DNA from: DATHXC01 sp035459965
GTDB lineage: Bacteria > Pseudomonadota > Gammaproteobacteria > Burkholderiales > Methylophilaceae
Reading direction: 5' to 3'
NCBI GenBank assembly: GCA_035459965.1
Contig: DATHXC010000009.1
Location: 1-64,000, forward strand
Length of the DNA: 64,000 nucleotides
The notes under the pieces are model-generated. The model saw only the letters and a program-made list of their open reading frames with translations, searched no databases and was not told where the DNA came from. Both the position numbers and the translations under genes were made by a program. Shown here one piece after another: positions 8,155-16,509 of the stretch. Position 1 is the stretch's first letter. Every line of letters begins with the position of its first letter.

Positions 8155-8335
8155 GACTATTCTCCTGATCGTTGCACGCCCCATCAACAACGCTGACAGG
8201 GATAACTCGGTACATCATGGACCTATAAACCCGGATCAGAAAGATAAATTACGGAGTCTGGTAAAGCAGGCAGCTCGCTAATGCAGAGCATGGCTGGGAG
8301 CCAATAAGCACGCGCTTGCCAGGCATGCATACAAA

Positions 8336-8938
8336 TCAGGCGCGGATGTCAGCAACCTTGTTGATGATCGCGGCGTACAAATCACGGGTCGAAGCAATGG
8401 CCGCATCCTGCACTTGCTGTGCAGAAACCACTTTGCCATTTGCCGCTTCCAACGGCCTGGTTGCGGTGGTACTCGCCACTACTGTTGGTGCATAGCCTAG
8501 GTTGAAGCCGCCATGCGCGGTAGAGTTGATACACATATGCGTCATAAAACCTGCCAGCACAATTTTCTCTATGCCTAGGGCTTTTAGCTGTTGGTCGAGA
8601 TCGGTCTGGATGAAGGAGTTGGGATAGTTTTTGGTAATTACTGGCTCACCAGCAATAGGCGCTACTTCATCTGATATTGCACCTATTTCTGCACTGACAT
8701 CATAAGGCGTGCCCACGCCGCCATCATGACGGATATGGAAGATGGGTATCTTGTGGTCACGCGCCATCTCCAGCAGCTTTTTGGCCTCGACGATGGCGTC
8801 CTCCACATCGGTTAACTGCATCACGCCCTTTCTGTAGGTATTCTGCAGATCGATCATGATCAGCGCTGAGTCCTTCAGCTGTGCGGGTTGCTGGCCGAGG
8901 CCGACGATATCTCTCAGGGTTCGCGAAGCAGTGGTCAT
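8336..8938 (-). CDS. Isochorismatase-family cysteine hydrolase
   Basis: The 200-residue protein has the Asp-Lys-Cys triad layout of the family: ALIMIDLQN (Asp), a Lys near VITKNYPN, and the nucleophile Cys in GFMTHMCINST. Members hydrolyse isochorismate, nicotinamide or other amides, or act as N-carbamoylsarcosine amidase; the length and the motif THMCINST fit the general YcaC/RutB-like group without specifying a substrate. The start ATG has a strong GAGGAG sequence. It is a single transcription unit as far as can be seen. Confidence 0.88.
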   Translation of the reverse strand: MTTASRTLRDIVGLGQQPAQLKDSALIMIDLQNTYRKGVMQLTDVEDAIVEAKKLLEMARDHKIPIFHIRHDGGVGTPYDVSAEIGAISDEVAPIAGEPVITKNYPNSFIQTDLDQQLKALGIEKIVLAGFMTHMCINSTAHGGFNLGYAPTVVASTTATRPLEAANGKVVSAQQVQDAAIASTRDLYAAIINKVADIRA

Positions 8939-9009
8939 TTGGGTCTCCTCAATTAGCTGTGTTTATGATTTTAGCTACGGTGCTTTGAATGACAGCTTAC
9001 TCCTGGTGG

Positions 9010-9353
9010 TTAAGGTTGTCGTTGCTGCAACCATCTTTCCAGCACAGTGATGACATAGGCCTGCTGTGGTGGGGTAAGTTCATGTCCTTGCGCAATGCGG
9101 TGCCATTTTTCCAGGCAACCACGACAACAGGTGGCTGTGGCATGCTGGGCAACAAACACTGGATGACCGCGAAATGGCGTCTGTTTTCCATCGTTGGGAA
9201 TAAAGGCTGGAGCGAGGCGTTTACTGATGAAATCGTGGGCGTGACTTAATACCACTGGAAGCCCTTGTCCTGAAGATAGGCGATCTCCCTGACTTTAAGC
9301 TGAAAGCTGCGACGAAAACTAGACCGTGCGAGTGCCGTAAACAGGTCATCCAA
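9010..9353 (-). pseudogene. DUF4186 family gene broken by one frameshift
   Basis: Two adjoining minus-strand frames together give a DUF4186 protein. The upstream frame (about 9353 to 9257) encodes LDDLFTALARSSFRRSF, then IAYLQDKGFQ, and stops; the downstream frame (9255 to 9010) encodes VLSHAHDFISKRLAPAF, GHPVFVAQHATATCCRGC and LEKWHRIAQG, the diagnostic core with its Cys pair. Restoring one base near 9257 joins them as ...GFQVVLSHAHDF. Thus the gene is either a recent pseudogene or a sequencing indel. There is no ATG for the upstream part; TTG at 9353 is a candidate. Function of the family is unknown. Confidence 0.82.
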
Positions 9354-9514
9354 TGAGCGAACTGGGACAAAGGTTGAATCGAGGGAAACGGCTTGATCTG
9401 ACTGCAACTAATCTGCTTTCGATAATGGCTGGAAACATCATTATGCTACTAGAGTATTAGTCTGGTATGCGATACAGATCAGTGAGAGATGATGATTAAA
9501 AACGATAAAGCAGA

Positions 9515-9667
9515 TTAGGCAGCTTCTTCAAACACCAGCTCTTCAACATGATAGTAATGCTCTGCAAACCATAGCGTCATATCTTCTGCGCTGTGCAAGG
9601 CTCTATCGCGTTGCTGATACTCACCGACCGGGTTATTTTGCTCGTCTAATACTTGATAGATAGTCAT
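9515..9667 (-). CDS. Small acidic protein (50 residues)
   Basis: The frame opens MTIYQVLDEQNNPVGEYQQR and ends VEELVFEEAA. An AGAGGGG ribosome binding site precedes the ATG. Immediately upstream is a perfect inverted repeat flanking a TATAGT -10-like element, which supports a real, regulated gene. It is soluble and acidic with no known motif. The 9354-9514 stretch beyond it holds nothing recognisable. Confidence 0.6.
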   Translation of the reverse strand: MTIYQVLDEQNNPVGEYQQRDRALHSAEDMTLWFAEHYYHVEELVFEEAA

Positions 9668-9683
9668 TTTTCGCCCCTCTTTG

Positions 9684-9719
9684 AAATATGCCGTTAGTAC
9701 TTACTATATCGGCATATTT
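9684..9719. promoter_or_regulatory. Inverted repeat around the promoter of the 50-residue gene
   Basis: AAATATGCCG and CGGCATATTT are perfect 10-base arms separated by 16 bases. On the minus strand the spacer contains TATAGT, so a repressor bound to both arms would cover the -10 region. The proximal arm ends a few bases before the ribosome binding site, so an RNA hairpin acting on translation is an alternative. Confidence 0.5.
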
Positions 9720-9728
9720 AAGACAGGC

Positions 9729-9770
9729 TTTAGACTATTTAGTTGATCTAGTTAACCTAAATAGTCTAAA
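9729..9770. terminator. 14-bp perfect hairpin downstream of prc
   Basis: TTTAGACTATTTAG and CTAAATAGTCTAAA form a perfect 14-base stem around a 14-base loop, eight bases after the prc stop codon. There is no long T run on the minus strand, so it may be a weak terminator, an mRNA-stabilising 3' structure or an operator. It lies only nine bases from the next palindrome. Confidence 0.5.
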
Positions 9771-9777
9771 AGTTTAT

Positions 9778-11889
9778 CTAACGCATTTCCACTTTTGGTA
9801 GAACGCTGGCAGAAAGCTTGGCGTTGGCTTTCAGCAAACCCACTTCGTCGCTGAGTACGTTAGCAGCTTCGTTGAGCAATATATCTTTCGCATCTTTCTT
9901 GGCTTTTTCCATGGCCAGATCAGCCGCAAGATTACGCTCGTTGGATTGCAAACCATCGTCCTGCAGCGAAGCACTCTTATCGCGTAACTTTGTACGTGCT
10001 TCTTGCGTCTCACGCTCTTTACGACGATCTGCCTCATTAAGTGAAATCAGGTTTTTCTTGCGCTGCGCAGTGAATTCGGCAATATCTTCACGCAGATACT
10101 GGAAATCCTTATCTTTATTGATGCGCTCATCATGGCTTGCGATGAGCATAGGCAGGATACCGGTCAAATCACCCGTTGGCAGATAATCTGCTGCCTTGAT
10201 CTGTGTCCATGGCAGGGCGTTCTCGTAGCTGGATTCACCAAAGCTATCCACGTCGGTCATGGTTGGCAGTGTGATATCGGGTGTCACGCCGCGCAATTGC
10301 GTAGTACCGCCATTGATGCGGAAAAACTGCGCAACCGTCATTTTGAGCTCACCGAATTTAGGCTTTTCGTTTTTCACTAACTGATCCAGGTCAACTACAG
10401 ACTGCACGGTACCTTTACCGAAGCTGGGCTCACCGATGATGACGCCACGGCTGTAATCCTGTATCGCTGCTGCAAAAATCTCGGAGGCAGATGCAGAAGA
10501 GCGGTTAATCAGTACGCCCATAGGCCCACTCCATGCCAAGCCTGCATTGGAGTCGTTCTCCACAGAAACTTTACCCTTGGAATCACGTTGCTGCACCACC
10601 GGGCCTTTATCGATGAACAGTCCGGTTAGCTCTATGGCTTCATCCAGCGAGCCACCGCCGTTATTACGCAAATCCACCAGTACGCCATCGACTTTGTCTT
10701 TTTTCAGCTCATCCAGCAAACGCGATACATCGCGGGTGGCACTCTTATAGTCCTTATCACCCTTTTGGCGTGCACCAAAATCCTGATAGAACACGGGCAG
10801 GTCAATCACGCCGATACGGCGTGTAACTGTGCCATCCTTTACTTCTATGATGGATTTCTTGGCAGCCTGTTTTTCCAGGCTGATCTTTTTGCGCACCAGC
10901 GGGATCAGCTTGTGTTTGCCATCCGGGCCAGCCTCAGCGGGCAAAACATCCAACAGTACAACCGAATCTTCCGTGCCGCGGATCAGGGCAACCGTGTCAT
11001 CAATACGCCAGCCCATCACTTCAGTCGGCGTGCTAGATTCACCCTGGCCCACGCCCACAATGCGATCACCAACCTTGAGCTTGCCAGATAGTGCGGCAGG
11101 GCCTCCGGTTACAAGCTCGCGGATAGTGGTGTATTCATCTTTGTCCTGCAATACGGCACCAATGCCCACCAGCGACAGTTTCATCGAAATATCAAAATCC
11201 TCTGAAGCACGCGTACCGAAGTAGTTGGTATGAGGATCGATTGCCATGGCGTAGGCATTCATGAAGTTCTGGAACACGTCATCGCTTTTGACCTTGGAGA
11301 TGCTGTTGAGCGAATTGTCATAGCGCTTACCCAGTGTCTCGACGATACTTTTGTCATCCTTGCCAGCCAGTTTGAGGCGCAGCCAATCGTTCTTGACACG
11401 TTTGCGCCACAGGTCATTCATCTCATCGTCTGATTTTGCCCACGGCGCTTTCTCGCGAGTGAATTGATAGCTTTCTTTTTTATCAAACTCGAAACCTTTT
11501 TTGAGTAATGAGCGCGCATAGTTAATCCGTTCAACAGTACGTTGCTGGTACAGGTTGTAAATGGCAAAAGGCACGCTCAAATCTTCGTTAAGAATGGCAT
11601 CATCCATGCGCGTTCGCGCATTCGAAAACTGGTCGATATCGGATTGCAGGAAGAATATTCTTTCACCATCCAGTGACTTCAGGTAATTGTCGAATATCTT
11701 GGAAGAAGTGATGTCATCCAGCGGGATACGCTTGTAGTGATAGCGAGTCAGCACCTCGGCAGACAAATGCGCTGCCTGTGATTGCTGCTGTTGTGGCTGT
11801 AACTGCTGTGCTGCCAGCGTTGTAGTAAGCGGAAGTGCATTGGCTATGGTTGTAAACGCCAGCAGTACCCACAATAGTTTGTTCTTCAT
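9778..11889 (-). CDS. prc: Tail-specific C-terminal processing protease
   Basis: The 703-residue protein is the periplasmic S41 protease Prc/Tsp. I start at the ATG at 11889 because the signal peptide MKNKLLWVLLAFTTIANALP then begins the protein and GGGGA lies upstream; an in-frame start 11 codons earlier is less likely. After an N-terminal helical domain come a PDZ domain (about 240-335), the S41 catalytic domain with Ser in RSSASASEIF and Lys in PSFGKGTVQ, and a DUF3340-type C-terminal region. Prc trims proteins by their C-termini, including peptidoglycan hydrolases and penicillin-binding proteins. Apparently monocistronic. Confidence 0.95.
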   Translation of the reverse strand: MKNKLLWVLLAFTTIANALPLTTTLAAQQLQPQQQQSQAAHLSAEVLTRYHYKRIPLDDITSSKIFDNYLKSLDGERIFFLQSDIDQFSNARTRMDDAILNEDLSVPFAIYNLYQQRTVERINYARSLLKKGFEFDKKESYQFTREKAPWAKSDDEMNDLWRKRVKNDWLRLKLAGKDDKSIVETLGKRYDNSLNSISKVKSDDVFQNFMNAYAMAIDPHTNYFGTRASEDFDISMKLSLVGIGAVLQDKDEYTTIRELVTGGPAALSGKLKVGDRIVGVGQGESSTPTEVMGWRIDDTVALIRGTEDSVVLLDVLPAEAGPDGKHKLIPLVRKKISLEKQAAKKSIIEVKDGTVTRRIGVIDLPVFYQDFGARQKGDKDYKSATRDVSRLLDELKKDKVDGVLVDLRNNGGGSLDEAIELTGLFIDKGPVVQQRDSKGKVSVENDSNAGLAWSGPMGVLINRSSASASEIFAAAIQDYSRGVIIGEPSFGKGTVQSVVDLDQLVKNEKPKFGELKMTVAQFFRINGGTTQLRGVTPDITLPTMTDVDSFGESSYENALPWTQIKAADYLPTGDLTGILPMLIASHDERINKDKDFQYLREDIAEFTAQRKKNLISLNEADRRKERETQEARTKLRDKSASLQDDGLQSNERNLAADLAMEKAKKDAKDILLNEAANVLSDEVGLLKANAKLSASVLPKVEMR

Positions 11890-12137
11890 TCGTATTTCCC
11901 CGGAATCATTTAATGACAGCATGTAAATATATCAATTGATCACATTTGGCATCATGCCACTACCGCTTTAATTTTGACTTTGCGCTTTAAAATTTCTACA
12001 CGTCAGAATTCTGATTTCAATCAGACTCATTCTTCTGCTAACAGTTCTATTCGACATTACAACAGTATTTACTCAGTGTACTTTCAACCGCGACTAAAGC
12101 CAATCCATCAAACAACTGCTGGTGCGAATTTAGAGGG

Positions 12138-12262
12138 TAGAATAAAGGGGTTAGTGCAGTGAATAAGGTAGTAAGCCTGTGAGTGAAAGCAAGCAGGCCG
12201 ATGAGCCGTCATTGACCTAGTGTGACTCTGCCGATATAGATTGGGCGCACTAACACCTTTGT
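12138..12262 (+). ncRNA. Candidate structured RNA (unassigned)
   Basis: The 390-base gap between prc and the next gene has no convincing coding frame but contains a near-perfect long-range inverted repeat: AAAGGGGTTAGTGC at 12144-12157 pairs with GCACTAACACCTTT at 12247-12260, one mismatch. Inside, GCCTG...CAGGC, ATGA-GCCG-TCAT and AGTG...CACT can form separate hairpins, giving a multibranched fold. A -10-like TAGAAT at 12138-12143 would place the transcript start at the base of the outer stem. The direction is assumed from that. It does not match 6S, 4.5S, tmRNA, RNase P or riboswitch cores that I know. A small inverted-repeat element is the alternative. Confidence 0.35.
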
Positions 12263-12331
12263 GTCTTGGCACCTTAATATTCTGGGAAACCAGTTAACTT
12301 AAGTTTTTGTCTTGCTAGAGTTTTATCTTAC

Positions 12332-12733
12332 CTAGCTGGAGATAACTTTTTTAAGGCTTACCCTCAGCGGTTCATATTCCGCTTCGATTTCTACCGAAAA
12401 ATAGTTGCTGCTTTTGCTGCCAAAAGTAAGTGACACGGCATTACTCAGTGCAACACTGCGATCGGGATAGGGGCCTACTGCCCTGAGACCCCGGGTCAAA
12501 CTACCTGTTGCCAGAATCACACATTGATCCTGTGGAATCTCGCCATAAATACTGGCGGCCATGGGTGGTGTGAGATCAACAAACTGTGTGAGTTCTAGGT
12601 GGGTGCTGTCCAGCACATCCGAATTTTCCGGATGTGCTTTCAGGTACGAGGCAATTTTTGCACAGTCTTCATCAGCATAAACACCAACCAGCTTCATGCC
12701 TTTGATCATATTGCCGCTAAACAAGGCTTTCAT
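12332..12733 (-). CDS. Hypothetical protein
   Basis: From the ATG at 12733 the protein has 133 residues (MKALFSGNMIKGMKLVGVYA...). An in-frame start 12 codons upstream is possible, but its extra residues look like non-coding sequence. It is soluble, alpha/beta, with no signal peptide and no motif I recognise. It is transcribed divergently from the deoxyinosine glycosylase gene, with about 165 bases between the starts. Confidence 0.6.
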   Translation of the reverse strand: MKALFSGNMIKGMKLVGVYADEDCAKIASYLKAHPENSDVLDSTHLELTQFVDLTPPMAASIYGEIPQDQCVILATGSLTRGLRAVGPYPDRSVALSNAVSLTFGSKSSNYFSVEIEAEYEPLRVSLKKVISS

Positions 12734-12900
12734 GGGTACACTTTCACGATTACTTTGATCTCCCGACAATGATTAAGCTGTTTGCCTGCAACTACTGACA
12801 TCCGTAGCAAATTATGCGTATTTGGCCCGTCTCTGTCAAAACACGCTGCTAGCTTTAGCAGGCTGGCTTTAATAGTAAGAAGATCGTTATCATAAGCCTC

Positions 12901-13422
12901 ATGGATATAACGCGTATATATGGTTTTCCGCCAATTGCAAATCCGTCTGCAAGCAAACTGATACTCGGCAGCATGCCGGGTATAGCCTCGCTGCAGGCTG
13001 ATCAATATTACGCGCATCCGCAAAATGCCTTCTGGAAGATCATGGGCGAACTCACCGGTGCAATGCCTGCACTGGTTTATGCGCAAAGGCTGCAAATTTT
13101 ACAATCTGCAGGCATTGCACTATGGGATGTGGTGGGTTCCTGTGTCAGGCCCAGCAGTCTGGATGCGCATATAGATAAGCTGTCTATCGTCACCAATGAT
13201 TTTTCCTCTTTCTTCGCACAACATCCCAACATTCGCCAGGTGTTTTTCAATGGCGCCAAAGCTGAACAATGTTTCAAGAAATATGTGCAGAACTCTTTAA
13301 GCATAACCACTCTAAAACTGCAGCGTTTGCCTTCTACCAGTCCTGCCAATGCAGGGATGAGCTATGCAAATAAGCTAGCAGCTTGGCGTGAGGCTTTGCA
13401 GATATCACCACCAAGCACATAG
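12901..13422 (+). CDS. DNA-deoxyinosine glycosylase (uracil-DNA glycosylase superfamily)
   Basis: The 173-residue protein matches the hypoxanthine-DNA glycosylase branch (UDG family 6) of the UDG superfamily. LILGSMPGIASL carries the GSMPG motif of the active site, YYAHPQNAFWKIMG follows, VFFNGAKAEQCF is the central motif and RLPSTSPANAG is the C-terminal loop that reads the minor groove. The enzyme removes deaminated adenine (hypoxanthine) from DNA. No partner repair genes lie nearby. The start ATG gives the expected N-terminus (IYGFPPIANPSASKLILGS). Confidence 0.9.
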   Translation: MDITRIYGFPPIANPSASKLILGSMPGIASLQADQYYAHPQNAFWKIMGELTGAMPALVYAQRLQILQSAGIALWDVVGSCVRPSSLDAHIDKLSIVTNDFSSFFAQHPNIRQVFFNGAKAEQCFKKYVQNSLSITTLKLQRLPSTSPANAGMSYANKLAAWREALQISPPST

Positions 13423-13529
13423 CCTGAATTGGATTGTGCGAATTGTCCTACATTAAATTCAGTCAGTATCCTATCCGTCAGCAGGCTCAACATAGCTATC
13501 CTGATCATTCATTCTTTAGGAGATTAATC

Positions 13530-13616
13530 ATGAAATTCTTACTTAAAGCTTTTGTAGTTTCTTTTGTAGTAAAAAAACTTGCCAAGTCTTACCTGAATAA
13601 AAACAGTGTGGCTTAA
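13530..13616 (+). CDS. 28-residue basic amphipathic peptide
   Basis: A short frame, MKFLLKAFVVSFVVKKLAKS then YLNKNSVA, has an AGGAG ribosome binding site six bases upstream and is followed after five bases by a strong terminator. The product is one hydrophobic/basic helix and could associate with the membrane; the pattern is also seen in type I toxin peptides, but no antitoxin RNA is evident. A longer in-frame reading from 13434 lacks a ribosome binding site. Confidence 0.55.
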   Translation: MKFLLKAFVVSFVVKKLAKSYLNKNSVA

Positions 13617-13621
13617 GCATC

Positions 13622-13661
13622 AAAAACAGTAACAGGGCATTTTTCCTGTTACTGTTTTTTT
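13622..13661 (+). terminator. Rho-independent terminator
   Basis: CAGTAACAGG and CCTGTTACTG form a perfect ten-base stem with an eight-base loop, followed by seven T and preceded by five A. It isolates the small peptide gene from the pigment operon that starts 170 bases later. Confidence 0.95.
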
Positions 13662-13745
13662 ATTTGTAGACCTCAATTAAATTCAGCATTAATGCTCGTG
13701 ATGGCTTAGTGCGCTTACAGACATACACAATATTACATAGCAGGC

Positions 13746-13751
13746 TATAAT
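13746..13751 (+). promoter_or_regulatory. Possible promoter of the aryl-polyene operon
   Basis: TATAAT occurs 88 bases before the ACP start in the only non-coding stretch ahead of the operon (13662-13833). A -35 element is poor (CATACA with an 18-base spacer). The region also holds a repeated AATTGCA motif at about 13756-13774. No regulator gene is adjacent. Confidence 0.3.
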
Positions 13752-13833
13752 TCCAAATTGCAAATCAATTGCATATCCTGACAATAATATAGCTTCACTT
13801 CATTTAAGACAGTTGTATTCTAAAAAAGACAAT

Positions 13834-14103
13834 ATGGTAGAAAATAACTCACCCTTGCAACTTGAAATTGCCGAATTGATGGTACAGGCACTTAATCTTG
13901 ACACCAGTGCCACCGAAATCGATCCTGACGCTCCACTGTATGGCAATGGCTTGGGCCTGGATTCGATAGATATCCTGGAAGTCGCGTTAGTGGTTTCCAA
14001 GCGTTACGGCTTACAACTCAAAGCGGACAGCGAAGATAACCACCGAATTTTCAGCTCGCTGCGCCATCTGACTGATTACGTCGCCACCAATAAAACAAAA
14101 TGA
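13834..14103 (+). CDS. Acyl carrier protein of the aryl-polyene cluster
   Basis: The 89-residue protein is an acyl carrier protein: GLGLDSIDILEVALVV carries the Ser that receives the phosphopantetheine arm. I start at the ATG at 13834 (MVENNSPLQLEIAELM); a TTG seven codons upstream is in frame. It opens a 13-gene operon and would carry the growing aryl-polyene chain between the ligase, ketosynthase, reductase and dehydratases encoded downstream. Many aryl-polyene loci have two ACP genes; only one is visible here. Confidence 0.9.
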   Translation: MVENNSPLQLEIAELMVQALNLDTSATEIDPDAPLYGNGLGLDSIDILEVALVVSKRYGLQLKADSEDNHRIFSSLRHLTDYVATNKTK

Positions 14104-14133
14104 TGTTTAACTAAGCTGATATTCAAGCAAATC

Positions 14134-14781
14134 ATGTCCAAAGCCATGAAAATAGCGCGCGGACTCAGCATTGTGGTGGTAATTGTGACGTACGCAGTGC
14201 TGGTACATCACGTCAATGCCTCAGGTCAGGCAACTGCGCTAGGAGCGGCGCTGGCATTGGCGCCGATCTTGCTGCTAGCGACTACACTGGCATTTAGCCC
14301 TGAATCACGCGTGGCTGGCATCAGCTTGATATTAGTCGGTGCTGTTGCTTGCTGGTTAGCATGGCCATTAATCATGCAGCACACTGCATGGATATTCTGG
14401 ATGCAGGACATTGGCCTGATGCTAATGCTCTTAGTCACTTTTGGCATCACTTTACAACCCGGTCGCAAAGCGTTGTGTGTCCATTTTGCCGAACTGATCA
14501 ATGGTGGAGCGTTACCTGCTGAGCATGAGCGCTATGCACGCAAAGTGACTATTGCCTGGGTAATATTTTTCGCATTGATAATAATCGCTTCAACCCTGCT
14601 GTTCTTTCTGGCATCACTCACAACCTGGTCGATTTTCGTCAATTTCCTCACCTTACCGCTGATTGCCCTGATGTTTATAGGTGAGTTCATGGTGCGTCGC
14701 CGCGTATTGACCGATTTACCAGAGGGCAACATTCTGGATGCAGTACGCGCTTACATCAGTAACTCTGCGCGAGCACATTAA
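14134..14781 (+). CDS. Integral membrane protein of aryl-polyene loci (COG4648-like)
   Basis: The 215-residue protein has about six transmembrane helices with a conserved-looking loop GRKALCVHFAELINGGALP near residue 110. Its position between the ACP and the AMP-ligase is the same as that of the COG4648 membrane protein in enterobacterial ape clusters. The biochemical role of that family is not established; it may assemble the pigment enzymes at the membrane. It lies 30 bases after the ACP gene. Confidence 0.8.
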   Translation: MSKAMKIARGLSIVVVIVTYAVLVHHVNASGQATALGAALALAPILLLATTLAFSPESRVAGISLILVGAVACWLAWPLIMQHTAWIFWMQDIGLMLMLLVTFGITLQPGRKALCVHFAELINGGALPAEHERYARKVTIAWVIFFALIIIASTLLFFLASLTTWSIFVNFLTLPLIALMFIGEFMVRRRVLTDLPEGNILDAVRAYISNSARAH

Positions 14782-14818
14782 CCTTGTTTAGCAGATCGTG
14801 CTTTAGCTAGAAACTCAC

Positions 14819-16204
14819 ATGCCAACCCTGCCGCTAGTCACTCACAACTCCCCGGATAAAATCATTGCATGGCGTAAAGGCAAGGCGATATCTGCGCAGA
14901 CATTTCTGGCAGATGCTGAATATCTGGCTGCTTTACTGCCAGCGGGCAAGCATGTACTCAACGTATGTGCTGATCGCTATCACTTTGCCGTGGGCTTGGC
15001 CGCAGCCATCATCAGCAACAAGGTGAGTCTGTTACCACCGACCCATACGCCAGACATGGTGCAGCAATTACAGGCTTTTGCGGCTGATGTGTTCTGTCTG
15101 CATGACAACCAGGATTGTGTCATCGACTTACCCAAGCTGCTTTACCCGGTAATGCCAGTGCATACCCACACGGCATCAACGATTCCCGAAGTTGATGTTG
15201 AGCAGTTGGTGGCGATTGTATTTACCTCCGGGTCTACCGGTGTGCCGCTACCGCACGAAAAACGGTGGGGCTCGCTTGTGCATAACGTGCAAGCCCAGGC
15301 AATCAGGCTGGGTTTGTCAGCAAGCATTGACTACAGCATTGTCGGCACTATTCCGCCACAGCATATGTATGGCTTCGAATCTACGGTATTGTTACCTCTG
15401 CAAAGCGGCAATGCCCTATGCAGTGCCCAGCCGTTTTATCCGGCGGATATCTGTAATGCGATGGAATCAAGCTCTATGGATTCAAAAGCAACGTCGCGCA
15501 TACTGGTGTCCACGCCCTTGCATTTACGATTGCTGCTGGAGGCCGGGCTAGAAGTACCTGAGGCCGCACTGGTATTGTCAGCCACCGCACCTTTATCTGA
15601 ATCACTCGCTTACAAGGTTGAGGCCAGTTTCAAAGCGCCATTAGTGGAAATCTATGGCAGTACCGAAACCGGGCAGATAGCCACACGCCACACTTCACAA
15701 GCCGAGGAATGGCAGTTATTGCCAGGCATCACCCTCAGCCAGCATGGCGGGCAAACATGGGCAGAAGGCGGTCATGTGGAAAATCCGGTCGCGCTTAACG
15801 ACATCATCGAATCGACTGGCCCCTCGCATTTTTTATTGAAGGGCCGCCAGCAGGATCTGATCAATATCGCCGGCAAACGCAATTCACTGGAGAACCTGAA
15901 TCATCATTTGAATAGCATCGAAGGCGTGATTGATGGCGCTTTTTTCATGCCGGATGAGGTTTCACATGACCACGTTACGCGCCTGAGTGCATGTGTAGTG
16001 GCTCCCAGCCTCACTGCTGCACAATTGCTGGCAGCATTGCGCTTGCGCATGGATGCAGTTTTCCTGCCCAGGCCCTTAATGTTTGTGGAGTCACTCCCGC
16101 GCAACAGTACCGGTAAATTGCCACGTACCTCATTACTAAAATTGATCTCAGAGCAAATGAATGATGCAGGTGCATATACGCAAGGGCTGGAAAATACAGC
16201 ATGA
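14819..16204 (+). CDS. AMP-dependent acyl/aryl ligase (aryl-polyene starter activation)
   Basis: The 461-residue protein belongs to the ANL superfamily. The phosphate-binding loop FTSGSTGVP is at about residue 138, EIYGSTETGQIA is the A5 motif and LLKGRQQDLINIAGKR the hinge region, while the C-terminal PRNSTGKLPRT carries the catalytic Lys. It would activate an aromatic acid, probably hydroxybenzoate, and load it onto the ACP. The final ATGA overlaps the next start, so translation is coupled. Confidence 0.9.
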   Translation: MPTLPLVTHNSPDKIIAWRKGKAISAQTFLADAEYLAALLPAGKHVLNVCADRYHFAVGLAAAIISNKVSLLPPTHTPDMVQQLQAFAADVFCLHDNQDCVIDLPKLLYPVMPVHTHTASTIPEVDVEQLVAIVFTSGSTGVPLPHEKRWGSLVHNVQAQAIRLGLSASIDYSIVGTIPPQHMYGFESTVLLPLQSGNALCSAQPFYPADICNAMESSSMDSKATSRILVSTPLHLRLLLEAGLEVPEAALVLSATAPLSESLAYKVEASFKAPLVEIYGSTETGQIATRHTSQAEEWQLLPGITLSQHGGQTWAEGGHVENPVALNDIIESTGPSHFLLKGRQQDLINIAGKRNSLENLNHHLNSIEGVIDGAFFMPDEVSHDHVTRLSACVVAPSLTAAQLLAALRLRMDAVFLPRPLMFVESLPRNSTGKLPRTSLLKLISEQMNDAGAYTQGLENTA

Positions 16205-16509
16205 AGAAACATACCGCGCTCCACATTCCGCATGACCATCCAGCATTCGCCGGGCACTTTCCGGGCACACCCATCGTGCCTGGCGTTGTGTTGCTGGACG
16301 AGGTTATCCATGCCATCTCACTGGATACGGGATTAGCGGCAACAGCCTGGCAAATCAGCGCCGTTAAATTCCTGAGCCCTTTAACACCCAATGAGGCTGC
16401 CACGATTGAACATGAGCAATTGGTGAATGGCAGCATCAGATTTGCAGTGCTTTCCAACAGTCGCCAGATCGTAGCTGGTAGCCTAGTCTCACTCAGCAAT
16501 ATTTCATGA
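16201..16509 (+). CDS. Hotdog-fold 3-hydroxyacyl-ACP dehydratase (ApeI-like)
   Basis: The 102-residue protein carries the FabA/FabZ-like sequence IPHDHPAFAGHFPGTPIVPGVVLLDE with its catalytic His in the AGHFPG motif. It overlaps the ligase by four bases and the following acyltransferase by four bases. It would dehydrate the 3-hydroxyacyl intermediate so that double bonds stay conjugated. It is shorter than FabZ but similar in length to ApeI proteins. Confidence 0.88.
   Translation: MKKHTALHIPHDHPAFAGHFPGTPIVPGVVLLDEVIHAISLDTGLAATAWQISAVKFLSPLTPNEAATIEHEQLVNGSIRFAVLSNSRQIVAGSLVSLSNIS

Noticed and set aside
8057..8281. Plus-strand 74-residue frame with a hydrophobic N-terminus
   Set aside because: It is antisense to the Lys-rich gene at 8035-8154; Lys codons read backwards give Phe/Leu, and it has no ribosome binding site.
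11974..12162. 62-residue frame downstream of the prc start
   Set aside because: It is low-complexity, has no ribosome binding site and enters the candidate RNA region.
12138..12262. Riboswitch, 6S or 4.5S RNA
   Set aside because: I could not find the conserved cores of these classes, and the next downstream plus-strand gene is over 600 bases away.
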